Assembly (NCBI RefSeq): GCF_038502225.1
Contig: NC_091391.1
Location: forward strand, 3,887,214 to 3,951,213
Source of the DNA: Cherax quadricarinatus
Lineage: Eukaryota > Arthropoda > Malacostraca > Decapoda > Parastacidae
Length of the DNA stretch: 64,000 bases
Direction of reading: 5' to 3'
The notes beneath the pieces were generated by a model that was given only the letters and a program-made list of their open reading frames with translations, did no database searches and was not told the origin of the DNA. A program made the position numbers and the translations under genes. Positions 53,041 through 63,189 of this stretch are shown here, piece after piece; the stretch's first letter is position 1; every line of letters starts with the position of its first letter.

Positions 53041-55809
53041 GAACTGCTTAATGCCTCAAATGACGTAGTGGAAGTTTTAGCAGTAAAGGTCGAGAACCAA
53101 AACCTAGTCATTGTGGTAGTCTACAAGCCTCCGGATGCAACATCCCAGCAATTCCAGGAACAGCTGTTAAAAATTGACCACTGTCTGGAAAATCTTCCAG
53201 CTCCTGCACCCAACATCTTGCTCCTGGGGGATTTCAACTTAAGGCACCTAAAATGGAGGAATATAGCAAATAATATTGTTGCAGTAATAACACCAGGAGG
53301 CAGCTCTGATGAAAACTCACACTCACACGAGCTTTTAAATCTCTGCACAAAATTCAATTTAAACCAGCAAATAATAGAGCCTACTAGACTGGAGAATACA
53401 CTAGACCTCATCTTCACTAACAATGATGATCTGATAAGAAATGTCACCATATCAAAAACAATATACTCAGATCACAACATAATTGAGGTTCAGACATGTA
53501 TGCGTGGAGCCTCAGACCGACAAAATGAGACTAGTCACGAGGGAGCATTCACCAAATTCAACTTCAATAACAAAAACATAAAGTGGGACCAAGTAAACCA
53601 AGTCCTAACCGATATAAGCTGGGAAGATATACTAAGCAACACAGACCCAAACTTATGCCTAGAACAGATTAACTCGGTGGCACTCGATGTATGCACAAGG
53701 CTTATTCCTCTAAGAAAAAGGAGGAGTAGATGTAAAATAGAAAGAGACAGGCGCTCCCTTTACAGGCGACGGAAAAGAATAACAGAGCGGCTAAAAGAGG
53801 TCAATATATCAGAAATGCGCAGGGAGACACTGGTCAGAGAAATAGCAAGCATCGAACTTAAGCTAAAAGAATCCTTTAGGAGTCAGGAATCGCGGGAAGA
53901 ACTAAAAGCCATAAATGAAATCGAAAGAAACCCAAAGTATTTCTTCTCCTATGCCAAATCAAAATCGAGAACAACGTCCAGTATTGGGCCCCTACTTAAA
54001 CAAGATGGGTCCTACACAGATGACAGCAAGGAAATGAGTGAGCTACTCAAGTCCCAATATGACTCAGTTTTTAGCAAGCCGCTAACCAGACTGAGAGTCG
54101 AAGATCAAAATGAATTTTTTATGAGAGAGCCACAAAATTTGATTAACACAAGCCTATCCGATGTTATCCTGACGCCAAATGACTTCGAACAGGCGATAAA
54201 TGACATGCCCATGCACTCTGCCCCAGGGCCAGACTCATGGAACTCTGTGTTCATCAAGAACTGCAAGAAGCCCCTATCACGAGCCTTTTCCATCCTATGG
54301 AGAGGGAGCATGGACACGGGGGTCGTCCCTCAGTTACTAAAAACAACAGACATAGCCCCACTCCACAAAGGGGGCAGTAAAGCAACAGCAAAGAACTACA
54401 GACCAATAGCACTAACATCCCATATCATAAAAATCTTTGAAAGGGTCCTAAGAAGCAAGATCACCACCCATCTAGAAACCCATCAGTTACACAACCCAGG
54501 GCAACATGGGTTTAGAACAGGTCGCTCCTGTCTGTCTCAACTACTGGATCACTACGACAAGGTCCTAAATGCACTAGAAGACAAAAAGAATGCAGATGTA
54601 ATATATACAGACTTTGCAAAAGCCTTCGACAAGTGTGACCATGGCGTAATAGCGCACAAAATGCGCGCTAAAGGAATAACAGGAAAAGTTGGTCGATGGA
54701 TCTATAATTTCCTCACTAACAGAACACAGAGAGTAGTCGTCAACAGAGTAAAGTCCGAGGCAGCTACGGTGAAAAGCTCTGTTCCACAAGGCACAGTACT
54801 AGCTCCCATCTTGTTCCTCATCCTCATATCCGACATAGACAAGGATGTCAGCCACAGCACCGTGTCTTCCTTTGCAGATGACACCCGAATCTGCATGACA
54901 GTGTCTTCCATTGCAGACACTGCAAGGCTACAGGCGGACATCAACCAAATCTTTCAGTGGGCTGCAGAAAACAATATGAAGTTCAACGATGAGAAATTTC
55001 AATTACTCAGATATGGTAAACATGAGGAAATTAAATCTTCATCAGAGTACAAAACAAATTCTGGCCACAAAATAGAGCGAAACACCAACGTCAAAGACCT
55101 GGGAGTGATTATGTCGGAGGATCTCACCTTCAAGGACCATAACATTGTATCAATCGCATCTGCTAGAAAAATGACAGGATGGATAATGAGAACCTTCAAA
55201 ACTAGGGAGGCCAAGCCCATGATGACACTCTTCAGGTCACTTGTTCTATCTAGGCTGGAATATTGCTGCACTCTAACAGCACCTTTCAAGGCAGGTGAAA
55301 TTGCCGACCTAGAAAATGTACAGAGAACTTTCACGGCGCGCATAACGGAGATAAAACACCTCAATTACTGGGAGCGCTTGAGGTTTCTAAACCTGTATTC
55401 CCTGGAACGCAGGAGGGAGATATACATGATTATATACACCTGGAAAATCCTAGAGGGACTAGTACCGAACTTGCACACGAAAATCACTCACTACGAAAGC
55501 AAAAGACTTGGCAGACGATGCACCATCCCCCCAATGAAAAGCAGGGGTGTCACTAGCACGTTAAGAGACCATACAATAAGTGTCAGGGGACCGAGACTGT
55601 TCAACTGCCTCCCAGCACACATAAGGGGGATTACCAACAGACCCCTGGCAGTCTTCAAGCTGGCACTGGACAAGCACCTAAAGGCAGTTCCTGATCAGCC
55701 GGGCTGTGGCTCGTACGTTGGTTTGCGTGCAGCCAGCAGCAACAGCCTGGTTGATCAGGCGCTGATCCACCAGGAGGCCTGGTCACAGACCGGGCCGCGG
55801 GGGCGTTGA
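53041..55809 (+). CDS. LINE endonuclease (partial) and reverse transcriptase
   Basis: 923 codons open from the junction. Numbering from codon 53068: endonuclease remnants 'LLLGDFNLRHLKW' (~51), 'TLDLIFTNNDD' (~111) and 'YSDHNIIEVQ' (~133); Arg/Lys-rich linker (~220-270); RT with 'AKNYRPIALTSHIIKIFE' (~440), 'GFRTGRSCLSQLLDHYD' (~483), Asp box 'YTDFAKAFDKCDHG' (~512), 'SVPQGTVLAPILF' (~571), 'FADDTRI' (~601); C-terminal 'LENVQRTFTARITEI' and 'GPRLFNCLPAHIRG'. The enzyme nicks target DNA and copies LINE RNA there. The endonuclease N-terminus with its catalytic Glu is absent, so the copy is not autonomous. Its last ~40 codons overlap the conserved 3' tail. Confidence 0.9.
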   Translation, partial: ELLNASNDVVEVLAVKVENQNLVIVVVYKPPDATSQQFQEQLLKIDHCLENLPAPAPNILLLGDFNLRHLKWRNIANNIVAVITPGGSSDENSHSHELLNLCTKFNLNQQIIEPTRLENTLDLIFTNNDDLIRNVTISKTIYSDHNIIEVQTCMRGASDRQNETSHEGAFTKFNFNNKNIKWDQVNQVLTDISWEDILSNTDPNLCLEQINSVALDVCTRLIPLRKRRSRCKIERDRRSLYRRRKRITERLKEVNISEMRRETLVREIASIELKLKESFRSQESREELKAINEIERNPKYFFSYAKSKSRTTSSIGPLLKQDGSYTDDSKEMSELLKSQYDSVFSKPLTRLRVEDQNEFFMREPQNLINTSLSDVILTPNDFEQAINDMPMHSAPGPDSWNSVFIKNCKKPLSRAFSILWRGSMDTGVVPQLLKTTDIAPLHKGGSKATAKNYRPIALTSHIIKIFERVLRSKITTHLETHQLHNPGQHGFRTGRSCLSQLLDHYDKVLNALEDKKNADVIYTDFAKAFDKCDHGVIAHKMRAKGITGKVGRWIYNFLTNRTQRVVVNRVKSEAATVKSSVPQGTVLAPILFLILISDIDKDVSHSTVSSFADDTRICMTVSSIADTARLQADINQIFQWAAENNMKFNDEKFQLLRYGKHEEIKSSSEYKTNSGHKIERNTNVKDLGVIMSEDLTFKDHNIVSIASARKMTGWIMRTFKTREAKPMMTLFRSLVLSRLEYCCTLTAPFKAGEIADLENVQRTFTARITEIKHLNYWERLRFLNLYSLERRREIYMIIYTWKILEGLVPNLHTKITHYESKRLGRRCTIPPMKSRGVTSTLRDHTISVRGPRLFNCLPAHIRGITNRPLAVFKLALDKHLKAVPDQPGCGSYVGLRAASSNSLVDQALIHQEAWSQTGPRGR

Positions 55810-55855
55810 CCCCCGAAACTCTCTCCAGGTAAACTCCAGGTAAACACTGACCTAA
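53041..55855 (+). mobile_element. Jockey-superfamily LINE with SINE-like 3' tail
   Basis: Starts in frame inside the endonuclease exactly at the PLE boundary and runs to 'aggtaaactccaggtaaa'. The last ~170 bp contain an imperfect hairpin ('cctggttgatcag' with 'ctgatccaccagg') and the 'gacccccgaaactctctcc' block found at the ends of SINEs at 1.86, 3.93 and 55.85 kb. Only the 5' end is missing, and the frame is intact. Confidence 0.9.
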
Positions 55856-55915
55856 GGAGGCCTGGTCACAGACCGGGCCGCGGGGGCGTTGACCCCCGGA
55901 ACTCTCTCCAGGTAA
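55847..55915 (+). mobile_element. SINE or LINE 3' tail fragment
   Basis: 'cactgacctaaggaggcctg' to 'cccccggaactctctccagg'. 'gacctaaggag' is the SINE version of the junction (compare 2.04 kb), so this is a 5'-truncated SINE inserted at the LINE end. Confidence 0.75.
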
Positions 55916-55999
55916 ACGTATCCTTTTATTGATAAAATCATCAGAAATCGCTATTCTTCACTTTTATCATCAACACATTATTCATTTAAACGAAAGAAA

Positions 56000-56152
56000 C
56001 CCCCATGCGGGAGGTTCCTTGATGCTAGTGAGGGGCTCTTGATCTAGGGAATTGGATCTGTGTTCCAGTTCCCTGTATTGAACCTGAATACCTTCCATCT
56101 CCACCTCCCCCACATGCGCTGTATAATCCTACGGGCTTAGCGCTCCCCATAA
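56000..56152 (+). mobile_element. SINE, 'gggtttagcgct' type
   Basis: 'gcgggaggttccttgatgct', 'gggaattggatctgtgttcc', 'attgaacctgaataccttc', 'gcgctgtataatcctacggg', 'cttagcgctcccc'. The longest of four copies at its left end. It is followed immediately by a MITE. Confidence 0.7.
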
Positions 56153-56154
56153 TA

Positions 56155-56356
56155 CAGTGGACCCCCGGTTAACGATATTTTTTCACTCCAGAAGTATGTT
56201 CAGGTGCCAGTACTGACCGAATTTGTTCCCATAAGGAATATTGTGAAGTAGATTATTCCTTTCAGACCCCCAAACATACACGTACAAACGCACTTACATA
56301 AATACACTTACATAATTGGTCGCATTTGGAGGTGATCGTTATGCGGGGGTCCACTG
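56155..56356. mobile_element. Tigger-like MITE, complete
   Basis: Terminal inverted repeats: 'cagtggacccccggttaacg' and the inverse of 'cgttatgcgggggtccactg', about 22 bp with three mismatches, flanked by TA on both sides as in the Tc1/mariner superfamily. No coding capacity. Interior 'ggtgccagtactgaccgaat' is shared with the copy at 62.97 kb. Confidence 0.9.
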
Positions 56357-56689
56357 TAATAGGCTTGGGCATTTCAGTCCCTAAAATAGAGATTAGAGTG
56401 AACTCTTCGTGTATACGTTGAGAGATATATACAATATAAGATATATAATGGTTATAATAACGATAATTTTAAAGGGATGGAGGGGTAAGCCAGCGGAAGG
56501 GCACAGTCAGGTGACCAAAAGCTCCAGCTGTGGGTCATCTGATATTGTATACTATTCACGTATAACTTGTCCTGTTTCCTGATAAGCCTGACCTAACCTG
56601 AGGGATATACAACTGTTTCTGTATATATATTTTTATATAGAATTTCTTGGATATAATTACGTGAAGGTAACTGTATACATTTTTGCAGG
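56357..56689. other. AT-rich spacer with hairpin repeat and array edge
   Basis: Includes the dispersed hairpin repeat copy (listed separately). The sequence directly before the 12-bp array, 'tacatttttgcaggcagg', resembles a splice acceptor, but no exon context supports a gene. Confidence 0.4.
56482..56600 (-). repeat. Dispersed double-hairpin repeat, copy 5
   Basis: 'gtaagccagcggaagggcac', 'ggtgaccaaaagctccagct', 'gtgggtcatctgat', 'ttgtcctgtttcctgataag', 'cctgacctaacct'. Inverse orientation to copies 1-3. Confidence 0.75.
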
Positions 56690-59600
56690 CAGGGTCCCCA
56701 GCAGGGTCCCCAGCAGGGTCTCCAGCAGGGTCTCCAGCAGGGTCTCCAGCAGGGTCCCCAGCAGGGTCTCCAGCAAGGTCCCCAGCAGGGTCTCCAGCAG
56801 GGTCCCCAGCAGGGTCTCCAGCAGGGTCCCCAGCAGGGTCTCCAGCAAGGTCCCCAGCAGGGTCCCCAGCAGGGTCCCCAGCAGGGTCTCCAGCAAGGTC
56901 CCCAGCAAGGTCCCCCAGCAAGGTCCCCAGCAGGGTCTCCAGCAGGGTCCCCAGCAGGGTCTCCAGCAGGGTCTCCAGCAGGGTCTCCAGCAGGGTCTCC
57001 AGCAGGGTCTCCAGCAGGGTCCCCAGCAGGGTCCCCAGCAGGGTCCCCAGCAGGGTCCCCAGCAGGGTCCCCAGCAGGGTCTCCAGCAGGGTCTCCAGCA
57101 GGGTCCCCCAGCAAGGTCCCCAGCAGGGTCTCTAGCAGGGTCCCCAGCAGGGTCTCCAGCAGGGTCTCCAGCAGGGTCCCCAGCAGGGTCCCCAGCAGGG
57201 TCCCCAGCAGGGTCTCCAGCAGGGTCCCCAGCAGGGTCCCCAGCAGGGTCTCCAGCAGGGTCTCCAGCAGGGTCTCCAGCAGGGTCTCCAGCAGGGTCGC
57301 CAGCAGGGTCCCCAGCAGGGTCCCCAGCAGGGTCTCCAGCAGGGTCTCCAGCAGGGTCTCCAGCAGGGTCCCCAGCAGGGTCTCCAGCAGGGTCTCCAGC
57401 AGGGTCTCCAGCAGGGTCTCCAGCAGGGTCTCCAGCAGGGTCCCCAGCAGGGTCCCCAGCAGGGTCTCCAGCAGGGTCACCAGCAGGGTCTCCAGGGTCC
57501 CCAGCAGGGTCTCCAGCAGGGTCCCCAGCAGGGTCTCCAGCAGGGTCTCCAGCAGGGTCTCCAGCAGGGTCTCCAGCAGGGTCTCCAGCAGGGTCCCCAG
57601 CAGGGTCTCCAGCAGGGTCCCCAGCAGGGTCCCCAGCAGGGTCTCCAGCAGGGTCCCCAGCAGGGTCCCCAGCAGGGTCTCCAGCAGGGTCTCCAGCAGG
57701 GTCTCCAGCAGGGTCTCCAGCAGGGTCTCCAGCAGGGTCCCCAGCAGGGTCTCCAGCAGGGTCTCCAGCAGGGTCCCCAGCAGGGTCACCAGCAGGGTCT
57801 GCAGCAGGGTCTCCCCAGCAGGGTCTCCAGCAGGGTCTCCAGCAGGGTCTCCAGCAGGGTCTCCAGCAGGGTCTCCCAGCAGGGTCTCCAGCAGGGTCTC
57901 CAGCAGGGTCTCCAGCAGGGTCTCCAGCAGGGTCTCCAGCAGGGTCCCCAGCAGGGTCTCCAGCAGGGTCCCCAGCAGGGTCCCCAGCAGGGTCTCCAGC
58001 AGGGTCCCCAGCAGGGTCCCCAGCAGGGTCTCCAGCAGGGTCTCCAGCAGGGTCTCCAGCAGGGTCTCCAGCAGGGTCTCCAGCAGGGCCTCCAGCAGGG
58101 TCCCCAGCAGGGTCTCCAGCAGGGTCTCCAGCAGGGTCCCCAGCAGGGTCTCCAGCAGGGTCTCCAGCAGGGTCTCCAGCAGGGTCCCCAGCAGGGTCCC
58201 CAGCAGGGTCCCCAGCAGGGTCCCCAGCAGGGTCTCCAGCAGGGCCTCCAGCAGGGTCTCCAGCAGGGTCTCCAGCAGGGTCTCCAGCAGGGTCTCCAGC
58301 AGGGTCCAGCAGGGTCCCCAGCAGGGTCTCAGCAGGGTCCCCAGCAGGGTCTCCAGCAGGGTCTCCAGCAGGGTCTCCAGCAGGGTCTCCAGCAGGGTCT
58401 CCAGCAGGGTCCCCAGCAGGGTCTCCAGCAGGGTCTCCAGCAGGGTCCCCAGCAGGGTCTCCAGCAGGGTCTCCAGCAGGGTCCCCAGCAGGGTCACCAG
58501 CAGCAGGGTCTCCAGCAGGGTCCCCAGCAGGGTCCCCAGCAGGGTCCCCAGCAGGGTCCCCAGCAGGGTCCCCAGCAGGGTCTCCAGCAGGGTCCCCAGC
58601 AGGGTCTCCAGCAGGGTCCCCAGCAGGGTCTCCAGCAGGGCCTCCAGCAGGGTCTCCAGCAGGGTCTCCAGCAGGGTCTCCAGCAGGGTCCCCAGCAGGG
58701 TCTCCAGCAGGGTCTCCAGCAGGGTCTCCAGCAGGGTCCCCAGCAGGGTCTCCAGCAGGGTCTCCAGCAGGGTCCCCAGCAGGGTCCCCAGCAGGGTCGC
58801 CAGCAGGGTCGCCAGCAGGGTCCCCAGCAGGGTCCCCAGCAGCAGGGTCTCCAGCAGGGCCTCCAGCAGGGTCTCCAGCAGGGTCTCCAGCAGGGTCCCC
58901 AGCAGGGTCTCCAGCAGGGTCTCCAGCAGGGTCTCCAGCAGGGTCTCCAGCAGGGTCTCCAGCAGGGTCTCCAGCAGGGTCTCCAGCAGGGTCCCCAGCA
59001 GGGTCCCCAGCAGGGTCTCCAGCAGGGTCTCCAGCAGGGTCTCCAGCAGGGTCTCCAGCAGGGTCTCCAGCAGGGTCTCCAGCAGGGTCCCAGCAGGGTC
59101 CCCAGCAGGGTCCCAGCAGGGTCTCCAGCAGGGTCTCTCAGCAGGGTCCCCACCAGTGTCTCCAGCAGGGTCTCCAGCAGGGTCCCCAGCAGGGTCTCCA
59201 GCAGGGTCTCCAGCAGGGTCCCCAGCAGGGTCCCCAGCAGGGTCTCCAGCAGGGTCTCCAGCAGGGTCTCCAGCAGGGTCTCCAGCAGGGTCTCCAGCAG
59301 GGTCTCCAGCAGGGTCTCCAGCAGGGTCCCCAGCAGGGTCTCCAGCAGGGTCTCCAGCAGGGTCTCCAGCAGGGTCTCCAGCAGGGTCTCCAGCAGGGTC
59401 TCCAGCAGGGTCCCCAGCAGGGTCCCCAGCAGGGTCCCCAGCAGGGTCTCCAGCAGGGTCTCCAGCAGGGTCTCCAGCAGGGTCCCCAGCAGGGTCTCCA
59501 GCAGGGTCTCCAGCAGGGTCTCCAGCAGGGTCCCCAGCAGGGTCCCCAGCAGGGTCTCCAGCAGGGTCCCCAGCAGGGTCTCCAGCAGGGTCCCCAGCAG

Positions 59601-62098
59601 GGTCCCCAGCAGGGTCCCCAGCAGGGTCTCCAGCAAGGTCCCCAGCAAGGTCCCCCAGCAAGGTCCCCAGCAGGGTCTCCAGCAGGGTCTCCAGCAGGGT
59701 CTCCAGCAAGGTCCCCAGCAAGGTCCCCCAGCAAGGTCCCCAGCAGGGTCTCCAGCAGGGTCTCCAGCAGGGTCTCCAGCAGGGTCCCCAGCAGGGTCCC
59801 CAGCAGGGTCTCCAGCAGGGTCCCCAGCAGGGTCCCCAGCAGGGTCTCCAGCAGGGTCTCCAGCAGGGTCTCCAGCAAGGTCCCCAGCAAGGTCCCCCAG
59901 CACGGTCCCCAGCAGGGTCTCCAGCAGGGTCTCCAGCAGGGTCTCCAGCAGGGTCTCCAGCAGGGTCCCCAGCAGGGTCTCCAGCAGGGTCTCCAGCAGG
60001 GTCCCCAGCAGGGTCCCCAGCAGGGTCTCCAGCAGGGTCTCCAGCAGGGTCCCCAGCAGGGTCTCCAGCAGGGTCTCCAGCAGGGTCTCCAGCAGGGCCT
60101 CCAGCAGGGTCTCCAGCAGGGCCCCCAGCAGGGTCCCCAGCAGGGTCTCCAGCAGGGTCCCCAGCAGGGTCTCCAGCAGGGTCTCCAGCAGGGTCCCCAG
60201 CAGGGTCCCCAGCAGGGTCTCCAGCAGGGTCCCCAGCAGGGTCTCCAGCAGGGTCCCCAGCAGGGTCCCCAGCAGGGTCCCCAGCAGGGTCTCCAGCAGG
60301 GTCCCCAGCAGGGTCCCCAGCAGGGTCCCCAGCAGGGTCTCCAGCAGGGTCCCCAGCAGGGTCTCCAGCAGGGTCCCCAGCAGGGTCCCCAGCAGGGTCT
60401 CCAGCAGGGTCTCCAGCAGGGTCCCCAGCAGGGTCTCCAGCAGGGTCCCCAGCAGGGTCCCCAGCAGGGTCCCCAGCAGGGTCTCCAGCAGGGTCCCCAG
60501 CAGGGTCTCCAGCAGGGTCTCCAGCAGGGTCTCCAGCAGGGTCTCCAGCAGGGTCTCCAGCAGGGTCCCCAGCAGGGTCTCCAGCAGGGTCCCCAGCAGG
60601 GTCTCCAGCAGGGTCCCCAGCAGGGTCCCCAGCAGGGTCCCCAGCAGGGTCCCCAGCAGGGCCACCAGCAGGGCCACCAGCAGGGTCTCCAGCAGGGTCT
60701 CCAGCAGGGTCTCCAGCAGGGTCTCCAGCAGGGTCTCCAGCAGGGTCCCCAGCAGGGTCTCCAGCAGGGTCCCCAGCAGGGTCTCCAGCAGGGTCCCCAG
60801 CAGGGTCCCCAGCAGGGTCTCCAGCAGGGTCTCCAGCAGGGTCCCCAGCAGGGTCCCCAGCAGGGTCCCCAGCAGGGTCCCCAGCAGGGTCCCCAGCAGG
60901 GTCCCCAGCAGGGTCCCCAGCAGGGTCCCCAGCAGGGTCCCCAGCAGGGTCCCCAGCAGGGTCCCCAGCAGGGTCCCCAGCAGGGTCCCCAGCAGGGTCC
61001 CCCGCAGGGTCCCCAGCAGGGTCCCCAGCAGGGTCCCCAGCAGGGTCCCCAGCAGGGTCCCCAGCAGGGTCCCCAGCAGGGTCCCCAGCAGGGTCCCCAG
61101 CAGGGTCTCCAGCAGGGTCCCCAGCAGGGTCCCCAGCAGGGTCCCCAGCAGGGTCCCCAGCAGGGTCCCCAGCAGGGTCCCCAGCAGGGTCCCCAGCAGG
61201 GTCCCCAGCAGGGTCCCCAGCAGGGTCCCCAGCAGGGTCCCCAGCAGGGTCCCCAGCAGGGTCCCCAGCAGGGTCCCCAGCAGGGTCCCCAGCAGGGTCC
61301 CCAGCAGGGTCTCCAGCAGGGTCCCCAGCAGGGTCCCCAGCAGGGTCCCCAGCAGGGTCCCCAGCAGGGTCCCCAGCAGGGTCCCCAGCAGGGTCCCCAG
61401 CAGGGTCTCCAGCAGGGTCTCCAGCTCCAGCAGGGTCTCCAGCAGGGTCTCCAGCAGGGTCAGCAGGGTCCCCAGCAGGGTCCCCAGCAGGGTCACCAGC
61501 AGGGTCCCCAGCAGGGTCCCCAGCAGGGTCCCCAGCAGGGTCTCCAGCAGGGTCCCCAGCAGGGTCTCCAGCAGGGTCTCCAGCAGGGTCTCCAGCAGGG
61601 TCTCCAGCAGGGTCTCCAGCAGGGTCCCCAGCAGGGTCTCCAGCAGGGTCCCCAGCAGGGTCTCCAGCAGGGTCCCCAGCAGGGTCCCCAGCAGGGTCCC
61701 CAGCAGGGTCTCCAGCAGGGTCCCCAGCAGGGTCTCCAGCAGGGTCTCCAGCAGGGTCCCCAGCAGGGTCTCCAGCAGGGTCTCCAGCAGGGTCCCCAGC
61801 AGGGTCTCCAGCAGGGTCCCCAGCAGGGTCCCCAGCAGGGTCTCCAGCAGGGTCTCCAGCAGGGTCCCCAGCAGGGTCTCCAGCAGGGTCCCCAGCAGGG
61901 TCTCCAGCAGGGTCCCCAGCAGGGTCTCCAGCAGGGTCTCCAGCAGGGTCCCCAGCAGGGTCTCCAGCAGGGTCTCCAGCAGGGTCCCCAGCAGGGTCTC
62001 CAGCAGGGTCCCCAGCAGGGTCTCCAGCAGGGTCTCCAGCAGGGTCCCCAGCAGGGTCTCCAGCAGGGTCCCCAGCAGGGTCTCCAGCAGGGTCCCCA
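56690..62098. repeat. 12-bp satellite, ~450 copies
   Basis: Units are 'gggtctccagca' (T type) or 'gggtccccagca' (C type). Rare forms are 'gggcctcc', 'gggtcacc' and 'gggtcgcc'. A frameshifting block with 'aaggtcccccagca' recurs near 56.90, 57.10, 59.65, 59.73 and 59.89 kb. Between 60.84 and 61.39 kb nearly all units are C type. The unit has no stop in most frames on either strand, giving overlapping frames up to 1825 codons (GSPA, QQGP/QQGL, GDPA or GTLLE repeats); their coexistence in many frames argues against coding. Confidence 0.97.
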
Positions 62099-62099
62099 C

Positions 62100-62340
62100 A
62101 ATTTACAACCTCAACACAAAATAATACACCAAGATTGAACTCAGCACTGTGACTAAAACCATTTATATTATTATTAATGTATATTACATATTCTCATATG
62201 TACAATAGTTGATACATAATATTATATGAGTTATGAAAATTTATTTTCACAGGAATTATATCAGTGTCATACCTGACCATGAACTTACGTAAAATTATAA
62301 AAAATCCGGATCATTTTATTAAGCCTCCTCGCATCGTTCA
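62100..62340 (+). repeat. Old dispersed repeat, copy A
   Basis: 'caccaagattgaact', 'gactaaaaccatttata', 'cacaggaattatatcagtg' and 'aaaattataaaaaatccgg' follow the same order as diverged counterparts at 62.58-62.88 kb. Class unknown. It adjoins the right edge of the 12-bp satellite. Confidence 0.4.
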
Positions 62341-62353
62341 TTGAACACAGTTA

Positions 62354-62525
62354 TTATTATTATTATTATAATCAAGGGGGAATCGCTAAACCCGGAGGAT
62401 TATACAGCTCCTGGGGGGAGGGGTATGTGGAAGGCATTCAGGCTTAATTCGGGGAACTGGAGCACAGATCTAATTCCCTAAATCAAGATCCCCTCGCCAA
62501 CATCAAGGAACCTTCCCTGAGGGGT
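62354..62525 (-). mobile_element. SINE, 'gggtttagcgct' type, (AAT)n tail
   Basis: Minus strand: 'aggttccttgatgttggcga', 'gggaattagatctgtgctcc', 'gaattaagcctgaatgcct', 'gctgtataatcctccgggt', 'ttagcgattccccc', then 'ttgattataataataat'. It lies between the two copies of the old repeat. Confidence 0.75.
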
Positions 62526-62574
62526 GCACACAGAGATAAAAAAAACCATAATTTAACCCTACGACAAAAAAATC

Positions 62575-62890
62575 TTACCAATAGTGTAATATACATACTG
62601 TTATGTCCACATTATAATTTAACATTAAGAAAATTAACACAAGGTTGAACCTATTATTATGACCAACACAAAACCCTATTTATAGTTAAGAATATCATCA
62701 ACCGTGGCTACGTTACTCCTGATGTATTCACAGACTCACTTTTTACTTATACGTATATGTACAAAAGTCGGAATATAATATCACGTGACATGTGACTGAA
62801 CAATATGTCCACAGGATTCATAACAGTGCCCTACATGCCCGCTAACATATATAAAAATACCCGAACCAATTTGGTGCACTCCCTCGCTTT
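62575..62890 (+). repeat. Old dispersed repeat, copy B
   Basis: 'acacaaggttgaacc', 'gaccaacacaaaaccctatt', 'cacaggattcataacagtg' and 'aacatatataaaaatacc' parallel copy A; I judge identity well below 80%. The flank of a small decayed element or an old segmental duplication. Confidence 0.35.
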
Positions 62891-62969
62891 CCCATGATAA
62901 AACACATCTGCATTTAAAGCTTTGCCCCATCAAGAGAGTTTTCAATCTAAAATTTATGTGCCAGGAATA

Positions 62970-63172
62970 CAGTGGACCCCCGGTAAACGATATTTTTTCA
63001 CTCCAGAAGTATGTTCAGGTGCCAGTACTGACCGAATTTGTTCCCATAAGGAATATTGTGAAGTAGATTAGTCCATTTCAGACCCCCAAACATACACGTA
63101 CAAACGCACTTACATAAATACACTTACATAATTGGTCGTATTCGGAGGTAATCGTTATGCGGGGGTCCACTG
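62970..63172. mobile_element. Tigger-like MITE, complete
   Basis: Same terminal repeats and TA duplication as the MITE at 56.155 kb, nearly identical inside. It probably moved using a Tigger-type transposase; a transposase relic of that group is at 42.1-42.4 kb. Confidence 0.9.
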
Positions 63173-63189
63173 TACACTCATCCCCCCCC

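Noticed and set aside
56670..56700. Splice acceptor ('tttttgcag') opening a repeat-coding exon
   Set aside because: No upstream exon, donor or conserved coding sequence is visible; such motifs occur by chance in T-rich DNA.
56593..62152. GSPA, QQGP and GTLLE frames up to 1825 codons, suggesting a collagen- or silk-like protein
   Set aside because: The 12-bp unit is open in most frames on both strands, and rare 1-2-bp shifts change the frame freely, which selection on a protein would not allow.
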